A stretch of DNA of 58,903 bases from the NCBI GenBank assembly GCA_015499995.1, contig JADNRV010000297.1, positions 1 to 58,903 of the forward strand, read 5' to 3'. This stretch comes from Flammula alnicola. Lineage: Eukaryota > Basidiomycota > Agaricomycetes > Agaricales > Strophariaceae. The notes under the pieces are model-generated. The model was not told the DNA's origin and ran no database searches. It saw nothing but the letters and a program-made list of their open reading frames with translations. The translations under genes and the position numbers were made by a program. Shown one piece after another: positions 57,415 through 58,903 of this stretch (position 1 is the stretch's first letter; the number at the start of each line of letters is the position of its first letter).

Positions 57415-58903
57415 GGTTAAGAGCGGAAAAGGAACAAACTCTAGTCGAGGATGGCCTTGCCCTTAAGTGCATCCGGGGTCATTGGTTGAGATCTTGTATT
57501 AGATCTCGAAAGGTATCGACAGATGTAGGATCTCCCGATTGGGCAACAAGAAGTTTTTGTAATAAGGGATGACTGCTGTGCAGGACAGAGTTGGTCTTCT
57601 TTCGAGTCCAGACAACGTGTCCAAATACTTGTCAATGATCTCTCGTATACCCTCCAAGAAAGGGTATAATAATGGCCCTGAGGATCAGATTCCTCTGTCG
57701 ACATACATGCATGTGGGAGGCTTGCGATATATTTTGGTGTTCAAGCTTTCTCTGCCGGACACTAATTTGAACGCCAGACATGCCCACTTCGAGTCGCCGA
57801 CCTTTCGGAACTACCTCCGTGAAGGCCTGTAGCCATTCAGGGTCGCATCGTCCTCTGAACCCACAATCTTGCCCAATGTTGCTGTCTCGCCTCCATTGTG
57901 TCGTGAAATAAGACAGAAACAGGCAAGATATGATACTACAGAGTCGGCATCAACCGTGGCAATGGAGACCAGTTTCATCTGGATTTTCATCGGTGCTGAT
58001 TCTTGTTTGCTATCGAGATTCAAGAAGAAAGACCCTTCTCTCGGTGGATAGCTTTCTAGTATTTCTTAAACCCCGGCAAGCAGACTAGGCTCTCTCTCTT
58101 GCATTCTGGCGCTTACATCAGAACGAGGCCTCAATGTTCTAGATGGCTATGTTGACTATCAATCCAAAGATGAAGTCAATCAAAGCCTATGCTATCATGG
58201 GAAGACATATCTACTGGACAATGTCCAGATCCCCTTCGCTTTCGCCACTCGCCCTGGAGCAAAGAATGTGAGCTTCTTACTTGTGGCGCTCAGTGGAAAG
58301 TTCCCGAATTGCCCCAAGATGTCTGGAGCGACGTTAGGGTATTCATCTGGCGCACGAATTTCTCTATAGACGCGGGGTCTGGCTGGATTTTGAGAGACCG
58401 TCGGCCGTTTGTTTCGTTCGAGGAAGCTCGCTTCCATAGAAAGAAATGATGTTGTCGATACAATTACAATATGTAACGAGCCTGACGAGATAGAGACAGA
58501 TGATAAAGGGAGAATCTCGTCAGAGCTGAGATACTCTGTACTACTACCTCCAGCAACGTAGGTGGGCGTCATTTCCCTTGGCTGAATCCTAAGGGGAATC
58601 CGGATATGTGGCGTCACACGTAAGGCAAGTACTCCTGCCATGCGTGGTCTTTACTTAGGTCTCAATGATAAGTAATGAAATGTAACGAAGGAGCCTTTGA
58701 GATGAAGTTATCATTTTTTCAATGAGCGTGTCGATTCTGCATCTAGAATTGCGCAATCATCCGCGGAAGACGGGAAAAATGGACTATATTCGGTGCGTTT
58801 CCCAACCCAAACCTTCCAGTGTCTCGGAAGCATCGGTAAGCCTAATCTCGATTCCATGCTCTTTTGAGCTATTCAAAGCCAAGCGCCTCTAATCGTAGGC
58901 TCC
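57415..58903. other. Terminal 1.5 kb with coding-like remnants only
   Basis: Around 58,100-58,270 (+) one frame reads LTSERGLNVLDGYVDY and LLDNVQIPFAFATRPGAKN. From about 58,270 a different frame continues with CGAQWKVPELPQDVW and VFIWRTNFSIDAG to a stop at 58,449. The join needs a frameshift or a 26-bp intron, so I read it as a decayed gene rather than a live one. On the minus strand 57,840-57,690 reads PEWLQAFTEVVPKGRRLEVG. None is recognised, and the window ends before any right boundary. Confidence 0.35.

Noticed and set aside
1..58903. CRISPR arrays, bacterial operons or rRNA
   Set aside because: The DNA is eukaryotic with spliced genes; no regularly spaced repeats or rRNA signatures were seen.

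Overview
The window is nuclear DNA of a filamentous basidiomycete, most likely an agaricomycete. The evidence is many GT-AG introns of about 45-60 bp, up to 36 exons per gene, a KDZ-type transposon fragment, a fungal Zn(II)2Cys6 regulator, and ABCC transporters and Cys-rich proteins of kinds common in mushrooms. The genus cannot be told from sequence alone.

Layout: 1-1459, 3' half of a KDZ-type transposase gene. 1554-3537 (-), Cys-rich protein of unknown function. 4036-5846 (+), NOP56, with two apparent compensating indels near its 5' end. 6.17-26.1 kb, a tandem duplication of a two-gene unit: a small unknown gene (-) followed by an ABCC (MRP-type) transporter (+). Copy A is intact and carries a 214 bp Tc1/mariner-type MITE. 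In copy B the small gene is broken by a nonsense codon and a 1.8 kb insertion, but the transporter reads as intact. 26.1-30.87 kb is gene-poor and holds an intron-containing tRNA-Arg(ACG) and a roughly 618 bp hAT-like non-autonomous element.

30,867-42,443 is the most striking part. Two head-to-tail, almost identical 5777 bp DNA transposons sit inside one 8 bp target-site duplication, with a 7 bp copy of it between them. Each encodes a 1584-residue protein with AT-hooks, a Cys-rich region, a DDE-transposase-like fold and a C-terminal zinc cluster. A complete DEDDy (RNase D/WRN-like) 3'-5' exonuclease domain lies between the second Asp and the Glu of the DDE core. I regard this composite transposase-exonuclease as the best candidate for an undescribed system.

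The right flank is ordinary housekeeping DNA: an importin-7/8-type karyopherin (44,711-49,286, +), ARP6 (51,787-53,717, -), a TANGO2/NRDE-family gene (54,236-55,440, +) and a Zn(II)2Cys6 transcription factor (55,695-57,414, -). The last 1.5 kb holds only coding-like remnants.

How it fits together: the core genes serve ribosome biogenesis (NOP56), nuclear import, H2A.Z exchange (ARP6) and transcription. They form conserved blocks separated by transposon-rich accessory DNA in which an export-pump gene has been duplicated. All gene models were built by eye from splice signals and reading frames. Where the summed exons form one open frame and match a paralog exon by exon, as for the two transporters, I trust them most.
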